Source: Podospora comata (lineage: Eukaryota; Ascomycota; Sordariomycetes; Sordariales; Podosporaceae). Taken from it: 64,000 nt of DNA. Location of the stretch: the NCBI GenBank assembly GCA_017354895.1, contig CP071497.1, forward strand, positions 2,294,001 through 2,358,000. Direction: 5' to 3'. Below are positions 33,773 to 46,028 of the stretch, piece by piece. Under the pieces are notes generated by a model. It was not told the DNA's origin. It did no database searches and worked only from the letters and a program-made list of their open reading frames with translations. Position 1 is the stretch's first letter, and each line of letters starts with the position of its first letter. Position numbers and translations under genes: made by a program.

Positions 33773-36700
33773 CTACAACTCATCAACCACATGCCCCTTT
33801 GTCTCCTCCTCAAACCTCCTACTCTTAGTATTCGCCCCCTCCACCTTCTTCTCCTTCCCCTCCCTGTTCCTCCTCGCCAACTCAGCAATCTCTTCATCAT
33901 ACTCTGTCCACTCGGGCACCTGCCTCCTAGCCCTCTCCAGCTTCGGCTCCTTCGTCTGCGGGTTATTACACAAATCAATCGTCCTCGCCTCGCCCAGCGT
34001 CTCATCGCTGCACCAAGTCTCGCACCAAAGCCACTCCTGCGGCAGGCTAAAGATCGGAATCTGGAACTGCATGTGATTAGGCAGATCCTGATCCAGATTC
34101 GCCAGCGAGTTGGGGTCAGCGCTCAAAGAGTGGTACTGCTGCCTCAGCCTATCCCCCGCAGCAATCTCCCTAAACTTCTTGAGATCCACGACGTAAAGAG
34201 CCGAGATATGATATGGCAGTCCCCTCAGATAATTGGCCCAGTACCCCGTCTTCCAGAAACGGAACCCCTCCATCTCGGTGCGGGAGTCACACATGGGCGT
34301 GAAGCCGTAGGGTTTACCCTCGAGGTCGAGTTGGACAAGGTCGTACAGATCGGTGCGGACGATCTGATCCGCGTCGACAAAAATGACTTTATCCAACGAC
34401 AACGGAAACAAAACGTCAAGAAACAAGATTTTATACCCCCAAATCTCGCGCTGCTTCTCCTTTTGCTGACGCAGCCAGTGAGGCCATTTGTACGTCACCA
34501 TCTCGTACTTAAACCCGTACTGTTCCGCAAGCACGGGAATAAAGTCCTTGAAGGAAGGCGAGAGGAATTGCTCAATGAACCAAAACTTGACAGTGTGGTT
34601 CGTGTGCCGCATCACGCTGACCATCATGATGTTGAGCATACGCTCATACAAGTGGCCCGAGGCAACCGAAAAAATGTTGATCTCCGCGTGCTCGGTCTCG
34701 CTGAGGGACTTGGTTGCAGGTTTTGACTTGCCCAGGATGCCTTCGGCGAACTTGAGGCCTTTGTTGAGGTAGTCCATTGCTGATCCTGAGGGGGCGGGTT
34801 CGGGGTCGGTGGGCTCGAGGACGTCCTCGCCTTCCATGCCTGGGTTGCGGGTTAGACGGGGGTAGAGGGTTGTGCCTTGGAAGTCCATGAGGGTGACCTC
34901 GGCGTTTTCGTCGCCGGGAGCGGGGGCCCAGCCTTGGGCTCCTACGCTGACCATGGTGAAGATGTCCGAGGAGCGGCCTTCCTTGAGCTTGAGGTTGTAC
35001 ACGCCGGGGTTGGCTTTGAACTGGAAGAAGCCGAGGTTAGCCATGATGATGGTGTCGGCGATGTGGGGGTTGCTTTCGGTTCCGAGGACGAGTTGGGCAC
35101 CCTTGGGGGGTGCGCCGCTGGGCATCTCGCGGGAGTGGCCTTCGATGAGAATGTTTTCGAGTTCGTAGATAGCTTTGACATGCTCGGTGCCACGCTTGGC
35201 CTTGATATCCTTGATACGAAGGTTGTCCAAGTCGTCGACCGAGACCTTGGAGGTAACGAGCCAAGCAGGAGGAACATCCATGCCGGCAACAAACAAGGTA
35301 TCCCGAGGAACACCAGCAAAGTTGGCTGACAGGGAGGCAACCTTTCCATCCTGGCCGAAGGTGGGAGCAGAGTTGAGAACATAGCGGTAGAATCTCTTGA
35401 TGGGCAGCTCTTGAACATTCTCGGTGGGGTTGAGGAACACCCGAAGATGCACGCCCTCCAGCTCGGAAAGAACCTTGAGGATAGCAGCCCACTTTTGTCC
35501 ACCCTCACTAGCGGGATTGATGATGGCAGTGAAGAAAATGGTGGCCTTGGAAGCGTCACCAACCTCGAATGATGTGTGCTCCTTCTTGAATTCGCTGAAC
35601 TGACTGATTCTCACAGATGGCGCAGAGTCAAAGATGCCCTGTGGGAGATCAGAAATACCCGAGAGAGCAGTGACTGAGGTCAACTTGGCGGCATCCAAAG
35701 GACCAGAAATCTTATCACCGAGGCCAAGATCCTCGATCGCCTTGTGAACAGGAACGATGCGCTGGGCACGCTCCGTCTCAAGGAAGGTCTTCAAGTCTTC
35801 AGGCTTGAAGTCCTCGGCAGAGGGGATAGGGCCTACAAGGCGGCCGTTGAGGATAAGAGCGCTGTTGCCTGCCTTGAGGTTGACGCTAGACAAGAAGCTG
35901 GCCAGAGCAGCATCGAGTTCACGATCAGCCTCAGCTGACACATTATCAAGGACGGTTTCAAGATCCAACAGGGTGTTGACGGTCGCTAGACTGTCCTCCT
36001 GCTTCTTGATATGAAGAGTGGGGGCAGATGCCGACTGGCTGGTATCCTTGGGGTTATGGACGATATCAATCCTGACGCCCGGGCTATCCTTGCGGAACTT
36101 GAGGGCAAAGTACGCCAGCTTTTGACCATCGGGGGTACTCAAGTCAGTGATGACCGTCAGCGCAGCCCAGTCTTCCTTGGTTGAGTCCTTGTCTGCCTCA
36201 ACAACAGGCACCTTGTCAAAGAGGTAGGCATTCTCGGTGTAGACCTTGTTGACGTTGAGAATGGTGATATCACGGGCATCCTCAGGGTAAATAAAAGTGT
36301 TGCGGCGAGCGATAGCCTTTTCAGCGAACTGGGCCTCGATGTTTGTCTCATCTCCAATCTGACCAAAGTACACCCCCTGCTGAATCTCCTGCAGCTCGGC
36401 GCCCAGCTTTTGGTTCATGGCTCTAAGCCAGTTCTCTTCTCTCGAAATGGGGAAGCCGTTGAAGAAAACAGGAGGGACTTCAGTGTCAGCGCGGAGTCTT
36501 TCAACCCAATGCTTGGCAAGATGGATTTGTTTTTCATGGTGCTCCGAGGTGAAGATGTCCTTGAAAGCCAAGACTGTAGCGTCTTCCTTCGGCTTGAGGT
36601 CCTTGATAGCCTGCTTAAAGACTCCCTCATCGGCCTTGGACGTCTTCTTTGACTCGAGAGAGTTCTCCAGGTAAGCAACGGTAGCAGAGAGACCATAGGT

Positions 36701-38315
36701 ATCAAGCAGGTAGTAGACCACCTTGGCTTGGTCAATGGCTTCTCCGGTGGGGGTGAGGGGGACAAAACCAAACCGGACGGGAATCAGTCGCTTCATGAAC
36801 ACGAGGAGCTGCTCAACAATGACGATGACGTCCTCAGGCTTTGTCAAGTCGACCGGGGCAACCAAGTTGAACATGTTCTTTCGCACTTGAGGTAGTCCAC
36901 CGAAGCTCTGAAGAATGGTCCAAATGCTTGGCGAGAACTCCTGGTATCTTTTGTCCTTTTCAATGTTGTTAAGCCAGACGATAACCTCACCATCCTCGAT
37001 CTTGTCCCGCCAGTCGAACCTGCGAGGTTCATCATCTGCCGATTTGGCCTGGGCAATTTCGCTATGACCAAGCAGAGACACGGCTTGTTCTCCGGTCAAG
37101 CCAAGATCCAAAACGCCGTGAATTAGCTTGCGCTCACGGGTCAGAAGATCGACCAGTCCAAATGGCTGAATCTGACGGTCAATCAGTTGAACACCGTTCA
37201 TCCACAAGACGTTGACACCCTCAGGGGCCAAGACCTGGCGGTTGAGACGATGCTCCTCCTCAAACTCCTCGGAAACGTTATGTGCGCCAAGCGAGGTCGA
37301 GTATTTGGGGAAATCTTGGGTGAGCTTGAGGAGCGTTTCGAAAGGCGAGTCACTTTTCATGATAAAAGAAGCAGCCTTCATGGCGAGAGGAGTAAGCTCA
37401 GACTTCTCCAATGGCTTGATATCAGTAATCTCTTCCTCGTCATCCAGGACCACATCGGAAGCTCCAATGGGTTTTTGCGCCTCGTCTTGGGCCTTCGCGG
37501 CGCCTGTGTCTCTGTCGTCGATGACAATGTAATCAGTTCTCTTGAGGGTGAGGGCAACTCCGTAGCCGTTAACGGAGAGAGTCTCCTCTGGGTGCGCAGC
37601 GCTTCTCTTGTACCTGATGCGGTACGAACCCTCTCCCTTTTGCGCGATCTCTTTGGCTGTCTCGTGGAATTTGCCAAAACTTGGTGAAGTGATATCGGCA
37701 TACAGAATAATATCCTTGGCACCGGCGCCGAATTTGTGATCAAATGGCAACGTCCTTTCCTGACTACTCTGCTTCACATCGGCGTGCGCCTTGTCCAAAG
37801 AAGGAGTGCAGTATTGCTTCCCATCAAGAAGATACCACTGAACGCAGCCAACCTGATCTTCGGCCAGCGATGGTTCCACGGCTGTCGAATAGTATTGGTA
37901 ATGCGCCTCAATTCGAGGGGCGGCAGTTCTCATGGACAAGGCCAGCTTGAAGGTCGAGAGAGCTTCCGCATCCATGTGTCCATCATCCTGGAGTACTTCC
38001 ACGAACTTCTCGTACAGCGTCTTGTCCGTCTTGGCCTCCACAAAGTCGCCCTTTGCGACACGATCGAGGAGGGCAAAGTAAGCTGTCGCATTGTCGGAAG
38101 CTGCCGTTTCTCTGGTTCGTGTTAGCTCTTCCTTTGCCTCTTGGGTTTTAGCAAGTCGTATGGACAACGTACAGCAGTTCAACCAGATATGGAGGGGCAG
38201 GGAAGGCCGCCTTCAGCGCAACATTCACCGACGGGGATGCCCCGACATGGGCTGGGGACAAGCATGTTGCGAGGATGGCAGCAAGACCTAATGGTAGTTG
38301 TGAAAGTCGAAGCAT
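33773..38315 (-). CDS. UDP-glucose:glycoprotein glucosyltransferase (UGGT)
   Basis: ER lumen folding sensor that reglucosylates high-mannose N-glycans on misfolded glycoproteins for another calnexin cycle. Exon 1 (38315-38173) encodes a signal peptide (MLRLSQLPLGLAAILATCL). The intron is 38172-38112 and exon 2 is 38111-33773; 1493 aa. The long N-terminal part is the thioredoxin-like folding-sensor region. The C-terminal ~280 residues are a GT24 catalytic domain: YERMLNIMMVSVMRHT, KFWFIEQFLSP, DXD-type IFVDADQIVRTDL near residue 1290, and NLDQDLPNHMQ. The protein ends in VDEL, an atypical member of the H/KDEL ER-retrieval class. It is divergent from COPI alpha across an 858-bp promoter that carries a repeated UPR-like site. 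Confidence 0.95.
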
Positions 38316-39173
38316 GTCGACAGTTGCCCTGTGGGCGCGCTGTTTCTATGTGCCGAAGATATGGTTGCCCAAAGGTCTGGATTTCGTGGTACTGGAGATT
38401 GCGTCAAGTCTGGAAGTATCCGCCAGCGGACATGCGCCTCGGCTTAAATGCCACGCTGGCGTCAGGAGCAGGTGAACAATTCGTTGGGTTAACCCTAAGT
38501 GAAAGGAAAAATAGTAGAATTGGATAAGAAACTTGTCCCTATACAGCAAGTAGAAGACGATGTCAAGACCTTGTCTCTTATGCCTACACTTCGTCGCTAT
38601 CACCACTTCATATGGTGGCCAACCGCTGTAAGTGCTGAAGCTCTCAGCTGTCAATTCTGGACACATCACCAATGGGGGGCTTAACCAATCCGGACTAGCG
38701 CCCGTTAGAGCTAAGGGGGCAAAGCCACGCTAACGTCAGAAAAAGGTTGGCACTTTAGTAGCATGTGGCTGGTGCTCTCTGCCAAAAAAGCCAGGGTGGG
38801 CCCGGAAAATTGAATGTGCGTTTTGTGCCTGAGGCTGCAGCCAGCTCCCCCCTTGTGCAGCAGTGGAACCCACAATTGAATGAGATGCCACGGGTCTCCT
38901 ATGATTTGATGGGGACGGCGTGGACATCTGGACAACAACAGCAGCGGCCCCAATTCCTCGGACACACCACCACCATCTCCCTCAAGACACACGACACGCC
39001 GCCATTACTTACCCCAGGCGCTGCTCACTATCTAATCTCTCTTTTGCTACGAGCGGGCATCGGCATTTTTATTAATCGTCGATACTCCCTCCTTACGAAG
39101 CTACGAACCCCTTCGATACCGCCCCCCCCTTTAATGCCAGGTGCCTGGGCCTAGGTATCCTCCACCAGTCAAG
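38316..39173. promoter_or_regulatory. Divergent promoter, UGGT / COPI alpha
   Basis: 858 bp between the two start codons with no supported gene. It contains two copies of a 16-bp element, GCCACGCTRRCGTCAG, at 38450-38465 and 38724-38739 (14 of 16 identical). The complement includes TGACG and AGCGTGG; in the first copy it contains CAGCGTG, the core of the yeast unfolded-protein-response element. Confidence 0.5.
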
Positions 39174-42100
39174 ATGCAGTCCGCTTCGGGCATGCTCACA
39201 AAGGTATACCTTCACCACATCTGGCTGCATTGGTGTTGGTGTTGACACCTTTTCTAGTTCGAGTCCAAGTCGTCGCGCGCAAAGGGAATCGCATTCCATC
39301 CCAAACGGTTCGTAGCTCCAGAGCTTCCCCGCCATTTCACGGCTACGCTGACACTGACCCTACCAGACCATGGATCCTCGTCTCGCTTCACTCCTCGACC
39401 ATTCAGCTTTGGGACTACCGTATGGGCACATTGATTGACCGATTCGAAGAGCACGATGGCCCCGTCCGCGGTGTCGACTTCCACAAGACACAGGTGAGGA
39501 ATGGCTGGGATTCGGTTAGGGGATAAGGTGGACAGCTTGCTGATTCTGCGGTAGCCCCTGTTCGTCTCGGGTGGTGACGACTACAAGATCAAGGTCTGGT
39601 CTTACCAGACCAGGAGGTGTCTGTTCACCCTGAACGGTCACTTGGACTACATTCGAACCGTCTTCTTCCACAACGAGCTCCCTTGGATTGTCAGCGCCTC
39701 TGACGATCAGACGATTCGGATATGGAACTGGCAGAACCGCTCCCTGCGTATGTGTACTTGGAACTACAGGGTGGGCTTGGAATTCTTGCTGACGGAGAAG
39801 GACAGTTTGCACCATGACGGGCCACAACCACTATGTCATGTGTGCCCAATTCCACCCCAAGGATGCCGACCTCGTCGTGTCCGCCTCGCTCGATCAGACT
39901 GTTCGTGTTTGGGATAGTAGGTGAACTTTGGGTCTAGACACTGCCTGGCAGGTACTGACAATGCTGCCTAGTCTCCGGCTTGCGCAAGAAACACTCCGCC
40001 CCTGCGTCCATCTACGAAAGTCAAATGAACCAGGCCAACCAACAACAAGCCGATATGTTTGGAAACACCGATGCCGTCGTCAAGTTCGTTCTCGAGGGTC
40101 ACGACAGAGGCGTTAACTGGGTCTCGTTCCACCCTACCATGCCCCTGATAGTGTCGGCGGGCGACGATCGTCTCATCAAGTTGTGGCGCATGAGCGAAAC
40201 CAAGGCGTGGGAGGTCGATACTTGCCGCGGGCATTTCCAGAACGCCAGTGGGTGCTTGTTCCACCCTCACCAGGACCTCATTCTTTCGGCCGGCGAGGAT
40301 AAGACGATTCGTGTTTGGGATCTAAACAAGCGTACGGCGGTACACACGTTCAAGAGAGAAAACGACAGATTCTGGGTCATCGCCGCGCATCCCGAGATCA
40401 ACCTTTTCGCTGCTGGACACGATAATGGTGTAATGGTGTTCAAGTTGGAGCGCGAGAGACCCGCGTCGGCTGTTTACCAAAACCAGCTCTTTTATATCAC
40501 CAAGGAGAAGCATGTCAAGTCATACGACCTGCAAAAGAACGTCGAGTCCCCAACTCTGCTGTCTCTCAAGAAGCTGGGCAGCCCCTGGGTTCCCCCAAGG
40601 ACGCTGTCTTACAACCCTGCTGAGCGTTCGGTTCTTGTCACATCCCCAGCGGACGGCGGCTCTTATGAGCTCATCAACCTTCCCCGTGATGGTACCGGCG
40701 CCATTGAGCCAACCGAGTCCAAGCGGGGCTCTGGTAACTCGGCCATCTTTGTTGCCCGCAACCGCTTTGCCGTCCTGAACACCGCTGCCCAAACCATCGA
40801 TATCAAGGACCTTCAGAACAACGTTACCCGGTCCTTCAAGCCCCCTCTTGGCACTAGCGACATCTACTTCGGCGGCACGGGTAACCTTCTCATCATCACC
40901 CCCACGGCAGTACACATTTACGATGTCCAGCAGAAGAAGACCACTGCCGAGCTCGCCGTAAATGGTGTCAAGTACGTCGTCTGGTCCAACGATGGCCTCT
41001 ATGCCGCTCTCCTCAGCAAGCACAATGTCACCATTGTGACCAAGACCCTCGAGCAGGTCAGCACGCTCCACGAAACGATCCGCATCAAGAGCGCCACCTG
41101 GGACGACGCCGGCGTCTTGTTGTATTCCACCCTTAACCACGTGAAGTACACGCTGTTGAATGGCGACAATGGTATCGTGCGCACTCTTGATCAGACTGTC
41201 TATCTTGTGAGGGTCAAGGGCCGTAACGTCTACTGCTTGGATCGTGCTGCGAAGCCCAGAATCCTCCAGATTGACCCTACCGAGTACCGCTTCAAGCTTG
41301 CCCTTGTCAAGAGAAACTACGAGGAGATGCTGCACATCATTCAGAACTCCAGCTTGGTCGGCCAATCCATTATTTCGTACCTGCAAAAGAAGGGCTACCC
41401 AGAGATTGCCCTTCAGTTCGTGCAAGACCCCACCACCCGCTTCGAGCTTGCGATTGAGTGCGGAAACCTTGAGGTGGCTGTTGAGATGGCCAAGCAGCTG
41501 GACAGGCCAAAATTGTGGGCGAGATTGAGCGCCGAGGCCCTTGCTCACGGGAACCACTCCATTGTTGAGATGTGCTATCAGAAGCTCAAGCAGTTCGACA
41601 AGCTCTCCTTCCTATATCTCACAACCGGTGACGAGGCCAAGCTGACTAGGATGGCCAAGATTGCTGAGCACCGCGGAGACTTTGGCTCTAGATTCCAAAA
41701 CGCCCTCTATCTCGGTGAGGTTGAGGACAGAATCCAGATGTTCAAGGAGATCGATCTCTATCCTCTGGCCTACGCTACAGCCAAGGCCCACGGTCTGGAG
41801 GAGGAGTGCCAGTCGATCTTGGAGGCTGCCGGTCTCACAGAAGACGAGCTCAGCCTCCCCACCTTTGGCGAGCCTCTCACGCCTCCCAAGCCCGTTGTTC
41901 CTACATACAAGGCCAACTGGCCAACAAAGGTCACATCGCAATCCTTCTTCGAGAAGGCGCTGCTTGGCCAAATGGAGGGTCTTTCATTAGAAGACGAGTC
42001 AGCGGCGGTCAATGGTGTTGACGCCGAAGCTGAGGAGGATGGTGCTAAGCGCGACCTCCTTGGAGACGCCGATGAGGAGGAGGAGGATGCCGGCGGCTGG

Positions 42101-43187
42101 GACATGGGTGATGACGTTGTGCCAGAGATTGAGGAGGGCCTGGCCGATGTCAACATCGCTGAGGCTGGTGGTGCTGGCAGCAGCGAGGCTGATCTCTGGG
42201 CTCGCAACTCACCTCTGGCTGTTGACCATGCTGCCGGTGGCTCATTTGAGTCTGCGATGCAACTGCTCAACCGTCAGGTTGGTGCCGTCAACTTTACTCC
42301 TCTCAAGTCCCGGTTCTTGGAAGTATACCAGGCTTCCAAGACATATCTCCCTGCGTCGGCCGGCCTTCCCCCATTGGTCAACTATGTTCGCCGCACGGTA
42401 GAGGAGGCTGATCTAAGAAAGGTGCTTCCCGTCATCCCCAGGGATCTGGAGTACCTTGCCGAGCATGATCTTCACCGCGGTTACAAGTGCATGAAGACCA
42501 ACAAGCTGGAAGAGGGTGTGACTATCTTCAAGAACATCCTACACTCGCTGCTTGTCAATGCGGTTGGCTCGGAGGACGAGGTTGCGGAGGCCAAGAAGGT
42601 CATTACTGCTGCTGCCGAGTACACCCTCGCCATGTCGATTGAGCTTGAGCGCAGGTCTCTTGGCACACCAGAGACCATCCTGGCCAACCCCGAGCTCCTG
42701 AAGCGGAACTTGGAGCTTGCCGCTTACTTCACCATTCCCAAGATTGAGGTGGCTCATCGCCAGTTGGCTCTGTCTAATGCCATGACTCAGTCGATGCGCA
42801 GCAAGAACTACAGCAGCGCGTTGAGCTTTGCTAACAGGATAATCTCCAACGGTGATGCTGGCGGCGCTTTGGCCAAGCTTTTGGAAGCTGTAAGTTCTCC
42901 TATCTCTAACATGTGATAACTAGGTGCTAACATGACACAAATAGGCCCGGAGAAACAAGGCCACCTGCGAGCGCAACCCTCACGACGCGGTGGAGATTGA
43001 GTTTGATCAATTTGCCGAGTTTGAGATTTGCGCGGCGAGCTACACGCCCATCTACAGCGGCACCTCGTATGAGGAGTGCGCGTTTGACGGGTCCAAGTAC
43101 CACAGCAAGTACAAGGGCACCGTCTGCAAGATGTGCGAGGTGTGCGAGGTTGGCAAGCACGGCAGCGGTTTGAAGCTTTTTGCTTGA
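39174..43187 (+). CDS. Coatomer (COPI) subunit alpha
   Basis: Scaffold of the COPI coat for Golgi-to-ER retrieval. Seven exons: 39174-39203, 39258-39307, 39367-39493, 39555-39747, 39806-39916, 39972-42889, 42945-43187; 1223 aa. All six junctions keep frame. The N-terminal WD40 propeller binds dilysine cargo tails, with repeats such as [42 protein letters not shown] and [13 protein letters not shown] second propeller, the alpha-solenoid (for example [17 protein letters not shown]), an acidic linker near residue 850 ([17 protein letters not shown]) and the C-terminal epsilon-COP-binding domain ending [16 protein letters not shown] follow. Length matches the family. A long (GTT)n tract lies just past the stop. 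Confidence 0.96.
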
Positions 43188-43253
43188 TCAAAATGGGTTA
43201 GTTTGGTTGGTTGGTTGGTTGCGGTAGCAGGCGGGAGTCTTGATATATAATCG

Positions 43254-43313
<60 letters not shown>

Positions 43314-43790
43314 CGTCGTTAGGTCTTTTTCGTTTGTCAAAAACGGGGGAGCGGAAAAGCAAAGGGGGGGAAGGAAGGAAGGGGGTTGGTTGGGGATTTT
43401 TCTTCTCACATTAGAAAGTGTGTGTGGTTGGTAGCAAAGGGTGAATGATTTATTTTTTTGGACGCTGGCGAGTCAAGGGATTCTTGTTGTTGTTCTTTTT
43501 GTGATAAAGCTATGGAGTAAGTAGTGGCATTTGTTAGTTGTTGAGTGATGTTGTTTGTCCAAAATAAGCATGATGGAATCTTAAGTGAGAGAAAACGCTT
43601 TGTGCATGGTTTGTGTATGTCGTTTGTTCATCTATCATCTCCATCGCCCCCTCTCTAACAATATTAAATACAGCAAGCAAAACGCTCTCTTTGATGTCTG
43701 GCCTTGTCTTTTTTTTTGTGACCGACGCTGTCCCAATTCCATGCGCCTGCCTGCCTCTCTCTTCTCCAACGTCTGCCTGCCCCCCCCCCC
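43188..43790. other. Convergent 3' region, COPI alpha / RPN12
   Basis: 603 bp without genes. It contains short TTGG repeats, the (GTT)n microsatellite and a poly-C run just before 43791. Confidence 0.6.
43254..43313 (+). repeat. (GTT)n microsatellite, about 20 units
   Basis: An uninterrupted GTT run, ending in GTCGTCGTT variants, starts about 67 bp after the COPI alpha stop, so it would be in its 3' UTR. Both strands show spurious Val or Thr homopolymer frames here. Confidence 0.9.
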
Positions 43791-44668
43791 TTACACAATC
43801 GTCTCCAACTGCCTGGCGTACCCCAGCGTGTTTTCAATCACCATCTGGCCAACCTCCTTCTCCTGCTCCTGCTCCCCTTCCTCGTCGGCGTTGAGCTCGG
43901 CGGCGGTGGGGAAGTAAATAGTCCTATCCTTGATGACCCAACCGCGGCTGTGGGCAAAGTCGACGACGGCGCCTTCCGAGTCGAGGAAGAGGAGGGACTG
44001 GGCTGAGAGGAAGGGGAGGGACGGGTAGGCGCGCTCGGAGGATGAGGCGATTTCTCGGCGGATTTGGGGGGTCAATACCTTTTTGCTGATGTTAGCATTC
44101 TGTTTACGGATCAGGGAGGGAGGGGGGAACAAACCTCACACAAGACCCCAAACTCCTCACTCGGAACCTCCCCCTTCTTCATCGCCTTCCAGACCCGGTC
44201 ATACGCCCCCTCCATGAGCCACCTCTCCAGCTTGATGGGGTACCCCAAAAACTTGTCGTTTTCCACTTCTGCGACAGAACCGCGGGTTGAGAGGCCTTCG
44301 AGGTCGGAGTGGAACTCGGTGTAGCGGCCTTGGGTTAGGAGGAAGAGGAGCCAGAGGGCGGTGATTTTGTTTTGGTTTTGGGAGGGGGAGGAGAAAGCAG
44401 AAGGGGGGAGCTCGTAGAAAGGCTGGAGCTGGGAGACGTAGCGGGTGAAGGAGTCGGGGTTTTTGGCGCGGAGGGAGTGGAGGGCGCCGAGCTCGTAGAC
44501 CTCGCGGGCGAGGGTTAGGTTGGCGGGGGGGACGGTGGGGGGGGGGGTTAGGGCTGAGAGCTGGAGGAGGAGGAGTTTGGCTTTTGAGAGTAGGGTGGTG
44601 GATTGGGGGAAGGGGAGGGAGGGGGTGCGGAGTTGGGTGAGGAGGGTGGTGAGTTGGCGGTCGGCCAT
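43791..44668 (-). CDS. rpn12: 26S proteasome regulatory subunit RPN12
   Basis: Lid subunit of the 19S regulatory particle (PSMD8 in animals). Exon 1 is 44668-44135 and exon 2 is 44078-43791, with intron 44134-44079 (GTTTGT...CAAAAAG); 273 aa. The N-terminal half is helical (LAREVYELGALHSLRAKN, FTRYVSQLQPFYE). The C-terminal PCI/CSN8-type part has KDRTIYFP followed by an acidic EEGEQEQEKE and the conserved end NTLGYARQLETIV. Length and C terminus fit the family. The convergent neighbour is COPI alpha; the divergent neighbour is the Chs4-like gene. Confidence 0.93.
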
Positions 44669-46028
44669 GGTTGAGGATGGGTGTGGTGGATGGGAGCTTT
44701 AGGAGTTGTCGATGGGAGGTGCCTTTGGGGGAAAAGGCGATGGTTGTTGGGTTGGAGATGTAGATTGGTTATTCAATTCGATATTCGATTGGTATCGTCG
44801 TCGTTCGGTAAGTGTGCAGTTAATCGGGGTGAATGCCGGGTGGATGTTTGGCAGCGGTAGTTTGGGTGGTGATGGTGATTGACAATATCGATTATCGGTG
44901 GTGAGGCTGTTGGAGTCCGCCGCTGGCAGCTGCAGGCTGAAAGGCTGACGTCCTACGTGCCCTGTGCTGCCGCCTTGGCATTGGGAGCTCTTGGGAGTCT
45001 GGGGTAGAAGCTGGCAGCTGGTCGGCAGCTGGGACCGACTTCACATGCCAAGTGTTCTTCCACTGCAAGAATGTCTTGCATCAACCCTGAACTGGAGTGT
45101 CACCACACATGGTCACTGGTATCATGCTGTAAGCCGCGAAGCTGACCTCATGAGTGCAGAGAAATCTATTTCAGAGTTTGAGTGGCAGTCCGGGGGCTTA
45201 GATTTTGAGCTTCGAAGGCAAGACTCATCACGAGGTTGTTAGCGGCTTCAGCAAAGTATCAGCCACCGCTGGTTTCCTACCAGTGCACCATTTTGGAAGA
45301 AGGAAGAAACGGCGGTAACTCTTGCCAAGATCACAGTGGTTGAAGTTGGTCTCTAACCTGTACCACGGATTCTAGCATGCGGTGTATCATTAAGCAATCA
45401 AACATGCTGTTATAAACGGGACGATGCCGAGTTAAGGGTAGGGTGTCAACCTCGATATCACCTTTTGGGCTGCTGACCCTGGTAAGAACGAGGCTTTTTT
45501 CACGGTTCGGCTCGTGATGCCAGTCCCGATCAAGCAGAACCAGGCAGATCTGAAGAAACATAGAGAAGATGGTGTGTAACTCAGAATATTTCGCTACACA
45601 TTCGTACCCATTACGGAGGGCTCGAGATGGTAGATCTCGTGGGCTTCGCCTCAGTCCAAACCTCAAAGAGACGCTTGGTTTAAATTTCAGTGGAACGCCC
45701 TTGTTCCTTGCACGCCAACACGCGGCATTCCAAGGTTCTTATTTCCTTTTCAGCCGTTTAGAGCTCAGCTCCGTGTGCTACTTCTTTGAGCTGGGCCGCA
45801 CGAGAGCTTCTAGGTCCAAGACTTTAATATCCTATATTTCCTGAGGTATCACCCGCTGTTCTTATATGACCTATCGACTAACACCTCGCCGCGTATCTTG
45901 AAGAGTCTTAAAGACTCAAATCAACAAGAGAATATAAGAGAATGTTCTTCTGCCCCACCATCGACGACCTCCACGCCACTTCCTCGCGAGCGCATTAGCA
46001 CACTGTCAACCCCACCATCACTGTCGCA
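44669..46028. other. Intergenic, divergent promoter region of RPN12 / chs4-like gene
   Basis: 1.36 kb with only short unsupported ORFs. No recognised motif is claimed. Confidence 0.5.

Noticed and set aside
33713-34726. 337-codon plus-strand ORF opposite UGGT
   Set aside because: It is an antisense shadow of the GT24 domain, which carries the real conserved motifs.
43188-43434. Overlapping ORFs encoding poly-Thr or poly-Val
   Set aside because: They are translations of the (GTT)n microsatellite.
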